Assembly: GCF_036567765.1 (NCBI RefSeq)
Contig: NZ_DATCTU010000104.1
Coordinates: 62,001-126,000, forward strand
Direction: 5' to 3'
Origin: Pseudobacteroides sp.
Lineage (GTDB): Bacteria > Bacillota > Clostridia > Acetivibrionales > DSM-2933
Length of the DNA stretch: 64,000 nucleotides
Of the stretch, positions 7,868 through 17,024 are shown one piece after another (position 1 is the stretch's first letter; every line of letters starts with the position of its first letter). The notes beneath the pieces are model-generated. The model worked only from the letters and a program-made list of their open reading frames with translations. It was not told the origin of the DNA and ran no database searches. A program made the position numbers and the translations under genes.

Positions 7868-8887
7868 TCATTCGAACTTATTCTGTATTGATATTCCATG
7901 TGCTATACATGGGATGGATTCCCCCTGTTGAGCACTGGTTGAACTAAGCAAAGCCCCTGTTCCAACAAATAAAACATTATTGAATTTTCCTTTTTTCATT
8001 TCCTGGTACAAATAGCCTGCCAAAGTCACGGCAGAGCATCCGCATCCGCTTCCCCCGGAATGTGTGTCCTGTTTTGCAGAGTCATACACCATCATACCGC
8101 AATCGGAATAAACATTTTTAATATCGTATCCCTGCCTGCTTACAAGCTCTTCGCACAATTCCTTACCGAAGCTTCCAAGATCTCCTGTTACTATGAGGTC
8201 ATAATCCGATGGAGACAATCCCGTGTCTTTAAAGTGCGTTACTATTGTGTCGGCCGCTGCCGGAGCCATTGCCGCCCCCATATTGTTCGAATCCTTAATA
8301 CCCATATCAACCACTTTTCCTGTAGTAACATAAGTGATATAAGGCCCGATTCCCTGGTTTGAAAGCATAACACCGCCTGACCCTGTTACAGTCCATTGTG
8401 CTGTGGGAGGCCTTTGGGATCCCAACTCCAAAGGGAATCTGAACTGCTTTTCTGCAGAACAAAAGTGGCTTGATGTTATGCAAATAATATTATCCGCAAA
8501 TCCTCCATTAATAAGCATAGCACCCAAGCTGGCAGACTCCGCCATTGTGGAGCATGCCCCGTATAGTCCAAAGAGAGATACTCCTGAATCCCTTACTGCA
8601 AAACTTGTTGCAATACATTGATTAAGTAAATCTCCCGCTAAAACATAATTAACATCATCCACTGTCTTACCTGACTTATTTATAATTTTACTGACAGTCT
8701 CTTTCATTAGCTTACTTTCTGCCTTTTCCCAGCTTTTCTCGCCCCACATTTCATCTTCAATAATCAAGTCATAATAGAGTCCCAGAGGCCCTTGCCCCTC
8801 CTTGGGGCCCACAATTGAGGCAGTAGATATAATACTGATAGGACTGTCTATTTTAATTGTTTGTTTTCCTTTTCGCTTTGTCGGCAT
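7868..8887 (-). CDS. spoVAD: Stage V sporulation protein AD
   Basis: 339 residues, thiolase-like fold. Recognisable stretches are ASIVGPKEGQGPLG at the N-terminus, GLYGACSTMAES with the thiolase-position Cys, and HSGGSGCGCSAVTLAG near the C-terminus. It is the soluble, DPA-binding component of the SpoVA system on the forespore inner membrane. It lies between spoVAC (40 bases upstream) and spoVAE (9 bases downstream), the usual clostridial order. AAGGAG precedes the ATG. Confidence 0.96.
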   Translation of the reverse strand: MPTKRKGKQTIKIDSPISIISTASIVGPKEGQGPLGLYYDLIIEDEMWGEKSWEKAESKLMKETVSKIINKSGKTVDDVNYVLAGDLLNQCIATSFAVRDSGVSLFGLYGACSTMAESASLGAMLINGGFADNIICITSSHFCSAEKQFRFPLELGSQRPPTAQWTVTGSGGVMLSNQGIGPYITYVTTGKVVDMGIKDSNNMGAAMAPAAADTIVTHFKDTGLSPSDYDLIVTGDLGSFGKELCEELVSRQGYDIKNVYSDCGMMVYDSAKQDTHSGGSGCGCSAVTLAGYLYQEMKKGKFNNVLFVGTGALLSSTSAQQGESIPCIAHGISIQNKFE

Positions 8888-8927
8888 AAATCTCCTTTCA
8901 GTTGTGATCTGCTACTTAAATCCACTT

Positions 8928-9374
8928 CTAAAACTTGACTAAATAGTGCAGTATCCCAACCAACACTGATGCAGATATCCCATACACAAGCACAGGACCT
9001 GCTATAAAAAACATTCTTGCTCCAACTCCGGTGACAAAACCTTCGCTTTTAAATTCCATGGCCGGAGATACAATGGAATTGGCAAAACCGGTGATAGGAA
9101 CAATAGATCCTGCACCTGCAAATCTTCCTATATCATCATAAATATTTATACCTGTCAAAAATGCTCCAATCAATATCATAATCAATACAGTCACATTTCC
9201 GGCCGTATCCTTATCCAATCCCTGTGTCATAAGTGCATTATTGATAAACTGCCCAACGACACATATCAAGCCTCCTACAGCATAAGCCCTCAGTGTATTT
9301 CTTGCCAGCTTTGATTTAGGAGACTTCTTTTCAACATAGTCCAGGTACTCCTTATTGGTAAATAGTTTTTGCAT
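8928..9374 (-). CDS. spoVAC: Stage V sporulation protein AC
   Basis: 148 residues from the ATG at 9374, chosen over an upstream TTG because GGAGG sits four bases before it. A cytoplasmic head with YVEKKSPKSKLARN is followed by hydrophobic segments and the GAGSIVPITGFANSIVSPA motif shared with SpoVAE. SpoVAC acts as the mechanosensitive DPA channel in Bacillus. It is the first recognised spoVA gene here; spoVAA and spoVAB are absent, as is normal in clostridia. Upstream lie a palindromic repeat and a small membrane-protein frame that may belong to the same transcript. Confidence 0.95.
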   Translation of the reverse strand: MQKLFTNKEYLDYVEKKSPKSKLARNTLRAYAVGGLICVVGQFINNALMTQGLDKDTAGNVTVLIMILIGAFLTGINIYDDIGRFAGAGSIVPITGFANSIVSPAMEFKSEGFVTGVGARMFFIAGPVLVYGISASVLVGILHYLVKF

Positions 9375-9400
9375 AATTCCTCCAATTAACAAAAATTAGA

Positions 9401-9453
9401 TCGTGAGAAATTATGGTTTGGAATACACCATAATTTCCTAGACATTAAAAAAC
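9401..9453. repeat. Intergenic palindrome family 2, copy b
   Basis: AAATTATGGTTTG pairs with ACACCATAATTT and is followed by CCTAGACATTAAAAAA. Its CTAG supplies the stop codon of the small membrane-protein frame at 9438-9602. Confidence 0.7.
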
Positions 9454-9602
9454 AAATTTAAAACGAAAATATAAACCCCTTTTGTAGGTATCTTGTCTAT
9501 ATTTTGGTTTAAACTTATCAATCCAAAAGCAATTATAAGTATTATTAAAATCAATAAAATAAGCAGCAGTGCAATTTTATTTCTTTGAAAAATTTCGTAC
9601 AT
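9438..9602 (-). CDS. Small single-span membrane protein, 54 residues, between sigF and spoVAC
   Basis: An ATG at 9602 with GGAG eight bases upstream opens a 54-codon frame. The protein has a charged head (MYEIFQRNK), one very hydrophobic segment (residues about 10-30, almost all Ile and Leu) and a short tail with NQNIDKIPTKG. The last residues and the TAG stop come from palindromic repeat copy b. I know no family for it. Its position directly downstream of sigF and upstream of spoVAC, behind a possible sigma-G/F promoter, suggests expression in the forespore. That is inference. Confidence 0.5.
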   Translation of the reverse strand: MYEIFQRNKIALLLILLILIILIIAFGLISLNQNIDKIPTKGVYIFVLNLFFNV

Positions 9603-9634
9603 ACAATCCACTCCATTTAACAGGGTTATGCAAC

Positions 9635-9663
9635 TTACATGAAAATGCCATATAAGTTTATTC
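9635..9663 (-). promoter_or_regulatory. Possible sigma-G/sigma-F promoter of the spoVA unit
   Basis: Minus strand: GAATA, 17 bases, CATGTAA. This fits GHATR fully and CATnHTA with one mismatch, but the spacing is one base short of the usual 18. It lies 33 bases upstream of the small membrane-protein frame. In other spore formers spoVA is sigma-G dependent. Confidence 0.35.
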
Positions 9664-9792
9664 TTAATTCACAATCCTATTATGGATTATTTTTTGTATT
9701 TTATGTATCCTTTTGTTTTTATAGTTGCCACTTTTTGTATTATAGCAGGCATATGTTATGTTTTTGTTGTTTTTGGAATTATTTTAAAAATG

Positions 9793-10533
9793 TTAATTTG
9801 ATTTTATCTTTTCCCTTATATCTTCTAAAATTCTCTTTTCTATCCTCGATACCTGAACCTGGGATATTCCCATGATTTTGGCAATCTGCATCTGGGTCTT
9901 CTCCTTGAAATACCTAAGTACAATAATTTGCCTTTCCCTTGGCTTCAAGGTTTTCAATACTTCCCTAATGGCGATTTTATCTATTATATCCACCTCTTTG
10001 CTGTCTGCCTCACCATCAATCCTATCAATAAGGTATATAGGTGAGTTATCTCCTTCGCATACCGTACTGTACAGCGATTCAGGAGAACTTCCGGCGTCCA
10101 TGGCAAGCACAAGCTCTTCAGCCGATATACTCAAGTGCTCTGCAATTTCGCATACACTAGGCTCTCTTCCCATTTCCTTACTAAGGATTTCTTTAGCCAC
10201 TCTTGCTTTATTTGATATTTCTTTTAACGATCTGCTCACCTTAATAATTCCATCGTCCCTGATAAACCTTTTAATTTCACCTATAATCATAGGTACGGCA
10301 TATGTAGAAAACTTAACTTCAAAGGACTCGTCAAATTTCTGAATTGCTTTGATAAGGCCAATGCTGCCTATTTGAAACAAGTCATCGGTCTCATAGCCCC
10401 TGTTTTGAAACCTCTTTATTACACTCCATATTAATCCTATGTTTTTCTCCACCAGATAGGATTGAGCAACTTTATCGCCGCTTTTCGCCCTTTTTATCAA
10501 ATCAAGCAAGTTATCATCCAAAATTGCGCTCAT
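9793..10533 (-). CDS. sigF: RNA polymerase sigma-F factor (SpoIIAC)
   Basis: 246 residues, full length. Sigma region 2 is seen in DDLFQIGSIGLIKAIQKFD and KFSTYAVPMIIGEIKRFIRDDG. Region 3 follows (VSRSLKEISNKARVAKE). Region 4 ends in a helix-turn-helix, QMQIAKIMGISQVQVSRIEKRIL. It directs the first forespore-specific transcription. Unlike Bacillus, where spoIIAB and sigF overlap, 163 bases separate them here. GGG six bases before the ATG is a weak ribosome site. Confidence 0.96.
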   Translation of the reverse strand: MSAILDDNLLDLIKRAKSGDKVAQSYLVEKNIGLIWSVIKRFQNRGYETDDLFQIGSIGLIKAIQKFDESFEVKFSTYAVPMIIGEIKRFIRDDGIIKVSRSLKEISNKARVAKEILSKEMGREPSVCEIAEHLSISAEELVLAMDAGSSPESLYSTVCEGDNSPIYLIDRIDGEADSKEVDIIDKIAIREVLKTLKPRERQIIVLRYFKEKTQMQIAKIMGISQVQVSRIEKRILEDIREKIKSN

Positions 10534-10696
10534 ATTTTTCCCTATAGATAAACAAATTTACTTATTTTAAATTGTAAAATGTCTACCATGATACCTTTCG
10601 TAAGTGTACAAACATTAAATGAAAGCGTATAAGCTATATCGATATTGCTATTATTGTTATTATTGTCACATTTTTACATTGTTATGCAAAAATTTT

Positions 10697-11131
10697 TTAT
10701 TTTTTTTGTAAACCTAGCTTTTTAAACATTTTTACAGTAGTACCCTTTCCATACTCCGATATTATTTCCAATTCATCCATAAAGTTTTCCATTATAGTAA
10801 AACCCATACCGGATCTCTCGAGATCAGGCTTGGAGGTAAACATAGGCTGTCTTGCCTTTTCCACATCATCAATTCCCCTACCGTCGTCAACCACTACTAT
10901 CTCAACCGCTGATTCATATAAAACACAGCTCATTTTCACCATTCCTCTATTATCCTCGTAGCCGTGAATAACTGCGTTTGTAACTGCTTCGGATACTGCT
11001 GTTTTTATATCTGCAATTTCCTCCAGGGTTGGATCCAACTGAGAAACAAATGCTGCTGCCACAACTCTGGCAAATGCTTCATTGCTAGATTTACTTAAAA
11101 ACTCAAGTTTAAACTCATTTATAATCTCCAT
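10697..11131 (-). CDS. spoIIAB: Anti-sigma-F factor and serine kinase SpoIIAB
   Basis: 144 residues, GHKL ATPase fold. The N box is [13 protein letters not shown], the G1 box DDGRGIDD and the G2 box [13 protein letters not shown]. SpoIIAB holds sigma-F inactive and phosphorylates SpoIIAA on serine. It is the middle gene of the spoIIA operon, 53 bases beyond spoIIAA. Confidence 0.96.
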   Translation of the reverse strand: MEIINEFKLEFLSKSSNEAFARVVAAAFVSQLDPTLEEIADIKTAVSEAVTNAVIHGYEDNRGMVKMSCVLYESAVEIVVVDDGRGIDDVEKARQPMFTSKPDLERSGMGFTIMENFMDELEIISEYGKGTTVKMFKKLGLQKK

Positions 11132-11184
11132 TATTTGATTTCCCCTTTATGTTTTTAGATATACCAGCTTGACTGCTAAAACTA

Positions 11185-11523
11185 TTAGCTTCCGATGGCT
11201 TCATCGATATTATCATATATCGGAATGAGTTTTACAACCCCTGACATTTCGAATATTCTTCTTATTTGTTCGTTGGCCTTTATTATTGAGGTCTTTCCAT
11301 TAAGCTTGCTTATGTTTTTATACCTTCCCATAACCACACCTATGCCTGAGCTATCCATAAAGCCTACTTTTGAGAAATCAAACACTATATTTTTTGTAGA
11401 CGATTTAATCATCTCACCATCAATTTTATCTCTTATATAGTCAGCAGTATGGTGATCCATTTCTCCAATAATACTGGCAATCAAAGTATTTCCCTTATTT
11501 ACAAACTTAACTTTCAAAATCAT
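11185..11523 (-). CDS. spoIIAA: Anti-anti-sigma factor SpoIIAA
   Basis: 112 residues from the ATG at 11523 behind AAAGGAAG. The longer frame reaches back into the sigma-H promoter and is not used. STAS domain: GEMDHHTADYIRDKID, then FDFSKVGFMDSSGIGVVMGR, where the serine after Asp in MDSSG is the residue SpoIIAB phosphorylates. Unphosphorylated SpoIIAA frees sigma-F in the forespore. Confidence 0.95.
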   Translation of the reverse strand: MILKVKFVNKGNTLIASIIGEMDHHTADYIRDKIDGEMIKSSTKNIVFDFSKVGFMDSSGIGVVMGRYKNISKLNGKTSIIKANEQIRRIFEMSGVVKLIPIYDNIDEAIGS

Positions 11524-11591
11524 CTCTTCCTTTCGCACTTTTATATTAATGAATTTTAATAAAAATCTACAATGATTTTTACAATAATCAC

Positions 11592-11620
11592 TTATTCTAT
11601 ATTTCCCATATAACTCCTTC
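11592..11620 (-). promoter_or_regulatory. Sigma-H promoter of the spoIIA operon
   Basis: Minus strand: GAAGGAGTT, 11 bases, ATAGAATAA. This matches the sigma-H consensus RnAGGAwwW-N11/12-RnnGAATww with a single deviation. It lies 69 bases upstream of the spoIIAA start. I did not find a clear Spo0A box beside it. Confidence 0.7.
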
Positions 11621-11626
11621 AATTGG

Positions 11627-11674
11627 TAAAAATTATAGTGTGGAAAACACCATTATTTCTTAGACATAAAAAAA
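11627..11674. repeat. Intergenic palindrome family 2, copy c
   Basis: AAATTATAGTGTGGAAAACACCATTATTT is an imperfect palindrome, followed by CTTAGACATAAAAAAA. It sits between the spoIIA promoter and the HPr terminator and shares the A-tract with the latter. Confidence 0.65.
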
Positions 11675-11703
11675 GACCAGCCATTATTTCATGACTAATC
11701 CCT
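11667..11703 (-). terminator. Terminator of the rapZ-whiA-HPr unit
   Basis: Minus strand GATTAGTCAT pairs with ATGGCTGGTC over ten positions (three G-U pairs) around GAAATA and runs into seven T. It lies 43 bases beyond the HPr stop. Confidence 0.8.
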
Positions 11704-11742
11704 TTACATGCGTAATAAACTTTTATATTAAGCAAACATATA

Positions 11743-12015
11743 TCAGTACTCAAACTCTTTGAATCCGGATTGTATAAGCTCTACCAGCTCGTGTACAGCA
11801 AAGTCCTCATCCTCACCCTCTGCTCCGATCACTACTGTAGTGCCCTTTGGAATAGCTAAAGACATTAATCCCATTATACTTTTTGCATTCACTTTTTTGT
11901 TCTCTTTTATCAGCCATATGTTAGATGTAAACTTTCCGGCTGTCTGAACAAAAATAGCGGCAGGTCTGGCATGAAGACCAATTGGATTAGTTATTTCAAC
12001 TGTCTTTTCAACCAT
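11743..12015 (-). CDS. HPr-family phosphocarrier protein (HPr or Crh-like)
   Basis: 90 residues. It has the catalytic histidine in PIGLHARPAA, which Crh lacks, and the regulatory serine in AKSIMGLMSLAIP, the site used by HPr kinase. This makes it a genuine HPr: it can relay phosphate in the PTS and, when serine-phosphorylated, act with CcpA in catabolite repression. The gene follows whiA directly (TAG then ATG) and closes the cluster that opens with hprK, so kinase and target lie at opposite ends of one gene group. Confidence 0.92.
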   Translation of the reverse strand: MVEKTVEITNPIGLHARPAAIFVQTAGKFTSNIWLIKENKKVNAKSIMGLMSLAIPKGTTVVIGAEGEDEDFAVHELVELIQSGFKEFEY

Positions 12016-12984
12016 CTAACAATCCCCTTTCATTCGCCTAAGATCTTCTGCAATCATTTCAAGCTTCCGCAGTCTATGGTTTACTCCAGATTTACCAACA
12101 GGAGGGCATAAATATTCTCCCAATTCCTTCAGGTTTGCATCACAATATTTGAGCCTTAGCTCAGCAATTTCCCTAAGACTATCCGATAAATTATCAAATC
12201 CCATATGTTCTTCTATATATTTAATGTTCTCTATCTGTCTCACAGAGGCATTTACGGTCTTTTCCAAGTTTGCCGTTTCACAATTAACTATGCGGTTCAC
12301 ATCATTCCGCATTCCTTTTAGAATTCTAACATTCTCCAGCTCCAGCAAGGCTGAATGGGCACCTATTATATTTAAAAAGTCAACCAGATTCTCGCCTTCC
12401 TTTAGATAAATGACGAAATTACCTTTTCTCTCCACAATTTTAGCGTTTAATTCAAACCAGAATGCAACCCGGCAAATTAGTAAGGCTGTTTTATTTGAAT
12501 GGCTTGTGATTTCCAGATGATAATTCTTCTCAGGATCGCTTATAGATCCGCCAGCCAAAAAAGCCCCTCTTAATAACGCACGTTTACAGCAACTACTCTT
12601 TAAGGTATCATCACTTTCAAAAGAGGTTTCACTATTGCTTTCAATATCAAATTCATTAATAACCCGGTCTAAATCCCTGAGGATCCTACTCCCTCCGAAA
12701 GCTGATGTGATAATAAGTATATAAGATACATGTTTTTTAAACTTGTTGTTTTTTCTGATCATTATCTCAGGATGAATATCGTAAAGCTTTTTAATTATCG
12801 AAAAAACCCTCCTGGCAAATGAAGCATTTTCAGTGATAATTCGGATATTTGAACCTTTTTTATCAGGTCCGTCCTCATAAACGCCACCAACAAGAATAAC
12901 ACCAGCCAACTCCGCCAGTAAACAGCAACTTTCCTGAATATCAATTCTGCACAACTCATTTTTTACACCCGCTGAAAAAGACAA
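12016..12984 (-). CDS. whiA: WhiA, LAGLIDADG-like DNA-binding regulator
   Basis: 322 residues. The N-terminal degenerate homing-endonuclease fold shows CCLLAELAGVILVGG and KRALLRGAFLAGGSISDP. The C-terminal helix-turn-helix has LRLKYCDANLKELGEYL followed by SGVNHRLRKLE. The start is a TTG behind AGGGG. WhiA affects cell division and chromosome segregation in Firmicutes. The usual neighbour yvcK is missing: whiA follows rapZ after only 163 bases, which hold repeat copy A. Confidence 0.95.
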   Translation of the reverse strand: MSFSAGVKNELCRIDIQESCCLLAELAGVILVGGVYEDGPDKKGSNIRIITENASFARRVFSIIKKLYDIHPEIMIRKNNKFKKHVSYILIITSAFGGSRILRDLDRVINEFDIESNSETSFESDDTLKSSCCKRALLRGAFLAGGSISDPEKNYHLEITSHSNKTALLICRVAFWFELNAKIVERKGNFVIYLKEGENLVDFLNIIGAHSALLELENVRILKGMRNDVNRIVNCETANLEKTVNASVRQIENIKYIEEHMGFDNLSDSLREIAELRLKYCDANLKELGEYLCPPVGKSGVNHRLRKLEMIAEDLRRMKGDC

Positions 12985-13088
12985 TTTTAACCCCTACCTA
13001 AAACTAATAATTAAATTATTGACTTTTACATAAATATACCATACTATCTTAAATTATGCAATGCAACCCTAAAATACAAGTTAGTTTT

Positions 13089-13135
13089 CGCTTCCGTGTT
13101 GACTTATTCGTCAACACACGCTCAAAAGCGGAAGT
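13089..13135. mobile_element. MITE-like repeat, copy A (shortened)
   Basis: CTTCC-GTGTTGACTTATTCGTCAACAC-ACGCTCAAAAGCGGAAG repeats the core of copies B (31775-31853) and C (37684-37762) but lacks an 18-base internal stretch between CTTCCG and TGTTGAC. The inner arms GTGTTGAC/GTCAACAC are intact. It abuts the 3' end of rapZ, at the point where yvcK would be expected. Flanking direct repeats are weak here (AATxCAAGT on both sides). Confidence 0.7.
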
Positions 13136-13147
13136 AAATTCAAGTGA

Positions 13148-14023
13148 TTACTTAGCTAATGCTTTGTTATCCTTTTCAATATCCCTGTGCTCTATTACTA
13201 CTCTATGCTGCTTCTCAACAAGTATCCTGAAAATATCATCAGCAATTGCAACCGACCTGTGCTTTCCTCCGGTACATCCTATACCTATTACCAATTGGGA
13301 TTTGCCCTCTTTAATGTAATTGGGTATCAAAAACTCAAGCATATCGCTCAGCTTATTTATAAAAACCTCTGTCTCTTTTGATTTCAAAACATAGGCCTTA
13401 ACATCTTCATGCTTCCCGGTCAGCTTTTTTAATGAGCTGATATAATATGGATTAGGTATAAACCTTACATCAAAAACCAAATCACAGTCCATGGGCATTC
13501 CATATTTGAATCCAAAGGAAATGATGCTTATAATCAACCCTTCAAAATGCTTGCCTTCAACAAATATACGGGCTATCTCCTCCTTAAGCTGCCTTGTTGT
13601 AAGGTTGGAGGTATCTATTATATGATTCGCATTTTTTTTAATTTCCTGTAGAATTTTTCTTTCCTCACTAATTGCTTTATTAAGCCTTCCCTCAGGTGCT
13701 AAAGGATGATTCCTTCTGCTTTCCTTAAACCTTTTTATAAGAACATCGTCCGATGCCTCCAGGAAAAGTATTTCACAGTTGAAGCCAGCAGCTTTGATTT
13801 CCGATAAACCCGGGAATATGTCTTTAAAAAGCTCCCCTCCACGTATATCTATGACAAGTGCTATTTTATCCATTTTGCTCCTGCTTTGAAAGCAAACTTC
13901 AGCAAATTTAGGAATCAGAGACGGAGGCAAATTATCAACACAAAAAAAACCTAAATCCTCCAAGTGCTTTACTACCTGACTTTTCCCTGCACCAGATAAT
14001 CCTGTAACTATGACGAACCTCAT
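13148..14023 (-). CDS. rapZ: RapZ/YvcJ nucleotide-binding protein
   Basis: 291 residues. An N-terminal P-loop, [21 protein letters not shown], is followed by DIRGGELF and the C-terminal block [23 protein letters not shown] and [15 protein letters not shown]. RapZ relatives bind ATP or GTP. In E. coli the protein controls GlmS through small RNAs; in Firmicutes the homologue YvcJ influences competence. AGGAGG precedes the ATG, and murB lies 43 bases upstream. Confidence 0.95.
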   Translation of the reverse strand: MRFVIVTGLSGAGKSQVVKHLEDLGFFCVDNLPPSLIPKFAEVCFQSRSKMDKIALVIDIRGGELFKDIFPGLSEIKAAGFNCEILFLEASDDVLIKRFKESRRNHPLAPEGRLNKAISEERKILQEIKKNANHIIDTSNLTTRQLKEEIARIFVEGKHFEGLIISIISFGFKYGMPMDCDLVFDVRFIPNPYYISSLKKLTGKHEDVKAYVLKSKETEVFINKLSDMLEFLIPNYIKEGKSQLVIGIGCTGGKHRSVAIADDIFRILVEKQHRVVIEHRDIEKDNKALAK

Positions 14024-14066
14024 TTATACCTCCTGCACATCATTGAATAATGTATTTTCAATGGCG

Positions 14067-14984
14067 TTACTCTTCCCCTATGATTTTTACCTCTGTTTGA
14101 AGATCAACACCAAATTTTTCTTTAACTGTATTTTTAATAAATTCTATAAGTTCAATAACATCTCCTGCAGAAGCATTACCTTTATTCACAATAAATCCAC
14201 AGTGCATATTTGATACCTCAGCACCACCTATGCTGTATCCCCTAAGCCCGCAATCCTCAATAAGCTTCCCTGCAAAATAACCCTCCGGTCTTTTGAAGAC
14301 ACTTCCGGCACTAGGCATTTTTAAAGGCTGCTTATCATTCCTTCTTTTGCAAAGGTCATCCATCAGGGCTTTTATTTCATTTTTATCTCCAGCTCTCAGC
14401 TTTAATTCGCTGCTTAGAACTATACCCTCTTCCTTTTGAATAAAGCTTGTTCTATAGCCGAAACAATGCATATCTCCCTCTAGTGACTTAATGTCACCAT
14501 TCTTGTCAATGTACTCGGTCTTTATAACCACATCTTTCATTTCCCCGCCATATGCACCGGCGTTCATAGCAATTGCTCCTCCTAATGTACCTGGAATCCC
14601 CGAAGCAAACTCCAGCCCTGTCAATCCATTTTGCAACGCAATTTGAGAAAGTCTTGAAAGCAGTATACCGGCTTGTGCCCTCAAAGTACATCCTTCTATA
14701 TCACATCCGCCAAAATTATCAAAGAGCTTAACTGTTATTCCTCGTATACCCTTTTCTCTTACTATCAGGTTTGAACCATTCCCCATTATAAATATCGGAA
14801 TTTTTTCAGATTTCGATATGCCAATTATTCTTTGTATTTGCTGGGTTGTGACCGGAGAAACAATAATATCTGCAGGCCCTCCGATTTTAAATGATGTATG
14901 CTTTGACATGGGCTCAAAATTTTTAACATTCTCCTCGCCGACAACTTTAGCAATAAGCTCTGTTACATGTTTTATATCCAACAT
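14067..14984 (-). CDS. murB: UDP-N-acetylenolpyruvoylglucosamine reductase
   Basis: 305 residues, the short type IIb form. FAD-domain motifs are [27 protein letters not shown] and [21 protein letters not shown]. The catalytic serine lies in [12 protein letters not shown]. It makes UDP-MurNAc for peptidoglycan. The order hprK-PHP-murB-rapZ is typical for clostridia. Confidence 0.96.
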   Translation of the reverse strand: MLDIKHVTELIAKVVGEENVKNFEPMSKHTSFKIGGPADIIVSPVTTQQIQRIIGISKSEKIPIFIMGNGSNLIVREKGIRGITVKLFDNFGGCDIEGCTLRAQAGILLSRLSQIALQNGLTGLEFASGIPGTLGGAIAMNAGAYGGEMKDVVIKTEYIDKNGDIKSLEGDMHCFGYRTSFIQKEEGIVLSSELKLRAGDKNEIKALMDDLCKRRNDKQPLKMPSAGSVFKRPEGYFAGKLIEDCGLRGYSIGGAEVSNMHCGFIVNKGNASAGDVIELIEFIKNTVKEKFGVDLQTEVKIIGEE

Positions 14985-15132
14985 AAATCAGCCTTTCTAT
15001 CACGGACATAATCAAAATGTGTTAATTGCAGTCCGTTAAATACCATTATCCCTGTTACATATTTTACTGACTATACTATTACATTAGAAGCAGTAAATTA
15101 TACATTTATTTTTAAATTTTACATTCCAAGGT

Positions 15133-15843
15133 TTATTTTCTTTTACCTTCTATATGCTTTAAAAAAGCATCCTTTGAGGTGCTTAAAATCAGTTCTTCCG
15201 GCATATTAACCTTACTAAACAACTCTTTAACTCTTTGAAAATTACCCACATCAAAGCTTATATGAGCATCACTGCCGCAAACAACTCTGACACCCTTTTC
15301 TTTACATTTAACCGCAAATTCCATGCAGTTTTTCTCACTTCCAGTTCTTACTGTAAAGGAGTGGTTATTTATTTCAAGTACCTTGCCAAATTCCTTGGCA
15401 GCATCCACAACCATGTCTATATCAACCTGAAACTGTGGATTTCCAGGGTGTGCTATGGCATCAACAAGAGGATTCTTTATTGCACTTATCATAGCCTGTG
15501 TATTCTCCTCTACACTCCCAGGCTCTATGCACAGGTCATGAAAGCTGGCCATAACAAAATCAAGTCTTCTTAAATAGTTTTCCTGCAAATCAATTGTCCC
15601 GTCAAACTTTATTATATTTGCCTCTATACCTTTTAAAATCCTTACTCCATATATATCTTCAGGAACAACCCTCAGATTTCCAAAATGTACTGGACAGGGT
15701 GCACCTATCATAGAGGGGCCATGATCAGTAATTGCAACCACCTCAATCCCCCGCCCTGCAGCCTCCCGTGCAATTTCCTGAATGGTGCTGTATGCATGTC
15801 CGCTTGAAATAGTATGAGTATGCGAGTCTACTACAATTCTCAA
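15133..15843 (-). CDS. PHP-domain phosphoesterase, YcdX-like
   Basis: 236 residues. It has the PHP metal-binding set: DSHTHTISSGHAYST at the N-terminus, AITDHGPSM, EANIIKFDG, HPGNPQ, NNHS and a late CGSDAHISF. The TTG start is supported by GGGAGG seven bases upstream. YcdX relatives are trinuclear zinc phosphatases. The gene sits in a conserved place between hprK and murB; its substrate is unknown. Confidence 0.88.
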   Translation of the reverse strand: MRIVVDSHTHTISSGHAYSTIQEIAREAAGRGIEVVAITDHGPSMIGAPCPVHFGNLRVVPEDIYGVRILKGIEANIIKFDGTIDLQENYLRRLDFVMASFHDLCIEPGSVEENTQAMISAIKNPLVDAIAHPGNPQFQVDIDMVVDAAKEFGKVLEINNHSFTVRTGSEKNCMEFAVKCKEKGVRVVCGSDAHISFDVGNFQRVKELFSKVNMPEELILSTSKDAFLKHIEGKRK

Positions 15844-15881
15844 TTTTTACCCTCCCTGCTCTTTACCTTCTGAGTCTTTTA

Positions 15882-16832
15882 TTATTCATTACCTTCGAGG
15901 TTTTTGTTCATTTCACCTAAAACCTTCTCATTTAAGGCCTTTGCTGCGTTATAACCCATTTTCTTTTGTCTGTTGTTCATCGCAGCTACCTCTACAATAA
16001 TAGCAAGGTTTCTGCCTGGTCTTACAGGTATTGTCAATGAAGGAACCTCTATTCCTAAAATTTCTGTATATTTATCATCAAGGCCCAGTCTGTCGTACTG
16101 CTTCTTTTCATCCCAAAGCTCAAGCTGTATAAGAAGCCTAATATTTTCAGTTACCTTTATGGATCCGACACCGTAGAGGTTCTTTACATCCAGTATTCCA
16201 ATGCCCCTAATCTCAATAAAGTGACGTATGATGTCAGGAGCCTGACCTACAAGAGTCTTTTCCGAGACCCTTCTCACCTCAACAACATCATCTGCAACCA
16301 GTCTGTGTCCTCTTTTTACAAGCTCCAATGCAGTCTCGCTTTTTCCGACACCGCTTTCACCTAAGATCAGAATCCCCTCACCATAAACTTCTACCAAAAC
16401 GCCATGTTTTGTGGTTCTTGGTGCAAGCTGAACATTGAGATAGCTTATAAGTCCGCTCATAAAGCTTGAAGTGGTATCGGCAGAAATCAATATGGGCACT
16501 TCATACTTTTTCGAGACATCAACCATTTCAGGAAATACTTTGAGATTCCGTGCAACTACAAGGCATGGAAACCTGTGCTTAAATAAGGCATCCAGCCTTT
16601 TGTATCTCTCCTCTGTAGAAAGGCCCTTTAAAAACGCAAATTCAACGTTGCCCACAACCTGAATCCTATCACTGTCGAAGTGTTCAAAGTACCCTGTCAT
16701 CTGCAAACCCGGTCTGTTTACATCCGAAGCTACAACCAGTATATCTTCGAGATTATCATATTCAAGTACCGGTTCCAATTGAAATTCTTCCATAATTTCT
16801 TTTAAGGTTACTGAAAATACTTTCTCGTCCAT
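15882..16832 (-). CDS. hprK: HPr kinase/phosphorylase
   Basis: 316 residues. An N-terminal MurF-like domain is followed by the Walker A loop GESGVGKSETALELV (about residues 154-168), LVADDVVEV, and the HprK signature IEIRGIGILDVKNLYG. It phosphorylates and dephosphorylates the HPr serine according to fructose bisphosphate, ATP and phosphate. Its target HPr is encoded at 11743-12015 in the same cluster. AGGAG precedes the ATG. Confidence 0.96.
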   Translation of the reverse strand: MDEKVFSVTLKEIMEEFQLEPVLEYDNLEDILVVASDVNRPGLQMTGYFEHFDSDRIQVVGNVEFAFLKGLSTEERYKRLDALFKHRFPCLVVARNLKVFPEMVDVSKKYEVPILISADTTSSFMSGLISYLNVQLAPRTTKHGVLVEVYGEGILILGESGVGKSETALELVKRGHRLVADDVVEVRRVSEKTLVGQAPDIIRHFIEIRGIGILDVKNLYGVGSIKVTENIRLLIQLELWDEKKQYDRLGLDDKYTEILGIEVPSLTIPVRPGRNLAIIVEVAAMNNRQKKMGYNAAKALNEKVLGEMNKNLEGNE

Positions 16833-16947
16833 ATCTCCTCCATAATATTAGGTTAAAAGTAATTAATCTATATATTTTTATATTTTTCTAAGGCAAACCT
16901 CATTTATGCTCTAAGGCATTTTGTTATTATTATATAATAAGAGTATA

Positions 16948-16990
16948 AAAAAAGAAACCACACGTAATTAAATTGTGGTTTCTTTTTGTT
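16948..16990 (-). terminator. Terminator of hppA
   Basis: AAAGAAACCACA and TGTGGTTTCTTT pair perfectly over 12 bases around 11 bases. On the minus strand the stem is followed by T-rich sequence. It lies 35 bases beyond the pyrophosphatase stop. Confidence 0.85.
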
Positions 16991-17024
16991 ATATAAAACG
17001 TGAATATTTAATTAATCAATTTTA

